From: an uncultured Roseibium sp.
GTDB lineage: Bacteria > Pseudomonadota > Alphaproteobacteria > Rhizobiales > Stappiaceae
Reading direction: 5' to 3'
NCBI RefSeq assembly: GCF_947496995.1
Contig: NZ_CANMFD010000004.1
Span: forward strand, 434,001 to 498,000
DNA: 64,000 nucleotides
Shown here: piece by piece, positions 63,865-64,000 of the stretch
Numbering within the stretch: the stretch's first letter is position 1
Layout: each line of letters opens with the position of its first letter
Position numbers and translations under genes: made by a program
The notes under the pieces: generated by a model
Seen by the model: the letters and a program-made list of their open reading frames with translations, nothing else
The model's database searches: none
Told to the model about the DNA's origin: nothing

Positions 63865-64000
63865 ATGCTCAAGAACCTTTCAGTCAGCAAGAAGATCGCC
63901 GCCGGCTTTCTCGGGCTGGCGCTCATCGGAGCCGTCGCAGGCGGCGCAAGTGCATACAAGACGATGTCGGCGCGCGAGGAGGTCAATGCAGCAAACGCAT
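63865..64000 (+). CDS. Methyl-accepting chemotaxis protein, N-terminal fragment
   Basis: The first 45 codons of a gene cut by the window edge: LKNLSVSKKIAAGFLGLALI, then GAVAGGASAYKTMSAREEVN. A short basic start followed by KKI, a hydrophobic membrane segment and a following periplasmic helix is the usual opening of a methyl-accepting chemotaxis protein. The position directly behind a periplasmic sensor-domain gene supports that reading. The methyl-accepting domain itself is not visible. Confidence 0.6.
   Translation, partial: MLKNLSVSKKIAAGFLGLALIGAVAGGASAYKTMSAREEVNAANA

Overview
This window is chromosomal DNA of an alphaproteobacterium, most likely of the order Hyphomicrobiales (Rhizobiales) and plausibly a marine Stappiaceae/Roseibium-like organism; the family-level guess is inference. 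The evidence is a circularly permuted two-piece tmRNA next to an alpha-type SspB adaptor, a complete mraZ-to-ftsZ cluster followed by lpxC, bamD, recN and ligA, an FtsZ with a long Pro/Gln-rich linker, a meso-DAP type MurE, small DUF1127 and DUF4169 proteins, and uniformly high GC. Almost everything is core genome. No tRNA, rRNA, CRISPR array, insertion sequence or prophage was seen.

Left part (1-14.4 kb): a GNAT protein, then miaA and serB arranged head to head with start codons that can share one CATG. Next come the envelope proteolysis locus hflK-hflC-DUF2065-degP, an ElaA-like acetyltransferase with folA, a TfoX-N/DUF2461 pair, a GH1 beta-glucosidase with a LacI-type palindrome in front, a serine hydrolase, a Tat-exported multicopper oxidase and thyA. 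The folA/tfoX intergenic region holds two strong palindromes, one bounded by 7-bp direct repeats.

Middle part (14.5-36.5 kb): the permuted ssrA gene (tag ANDNYAMDNAVAA) is followed by sspB, a DUF4169 gene and a ribbon-helix-helix gene. Then come a large AsmA-like protein, a D-lactate dehydrogenase type flavoprotein, a hot-dog thioesterase, a ClC channel, a secreted nucleoside-hydrolase-like protein, a PhyH oxygenase, an aminopeptidase P, a DUF1127 protein, prmA, a TPR protein, an autotransporter and uvrD. A small GIY-YIG nuclease gene sits among palindromic repeats between uvrD and ligA.

Right part (36.5-64 kb): ligA, a 60-residue membrane protein, recN, bamD and lpxC, then ftsZ back to mraZ, all of them on the minus strand except the membrane protein. 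Together these make peptidoglycan precursors (murE, F, D, C, B, G, ddl, mraY), the division machinery (ftsL, I, W, Q, A, Z) and the first committed step of lipid A. In front of mraZ is a run of GGG triplets with an exact 10-bp period over a candidate promoter, as expected of a MraZ operator. Upstream lie the RNase P RNA gene with a readable promoter, and at the right edge a periplasmic PDC-like sensor gene followed by a truncated chemoreceptor gene.

Overall this is a housekeeping window. The best leads are regulatory or structural: the MraZ operator, the ssrA-sspB neighbourhood, the repeat-flanked GIY-YIG gene, the folA/tfoX palindromes, the sensor-chemoreceptor pair and the variant nucleoside hydrolase.
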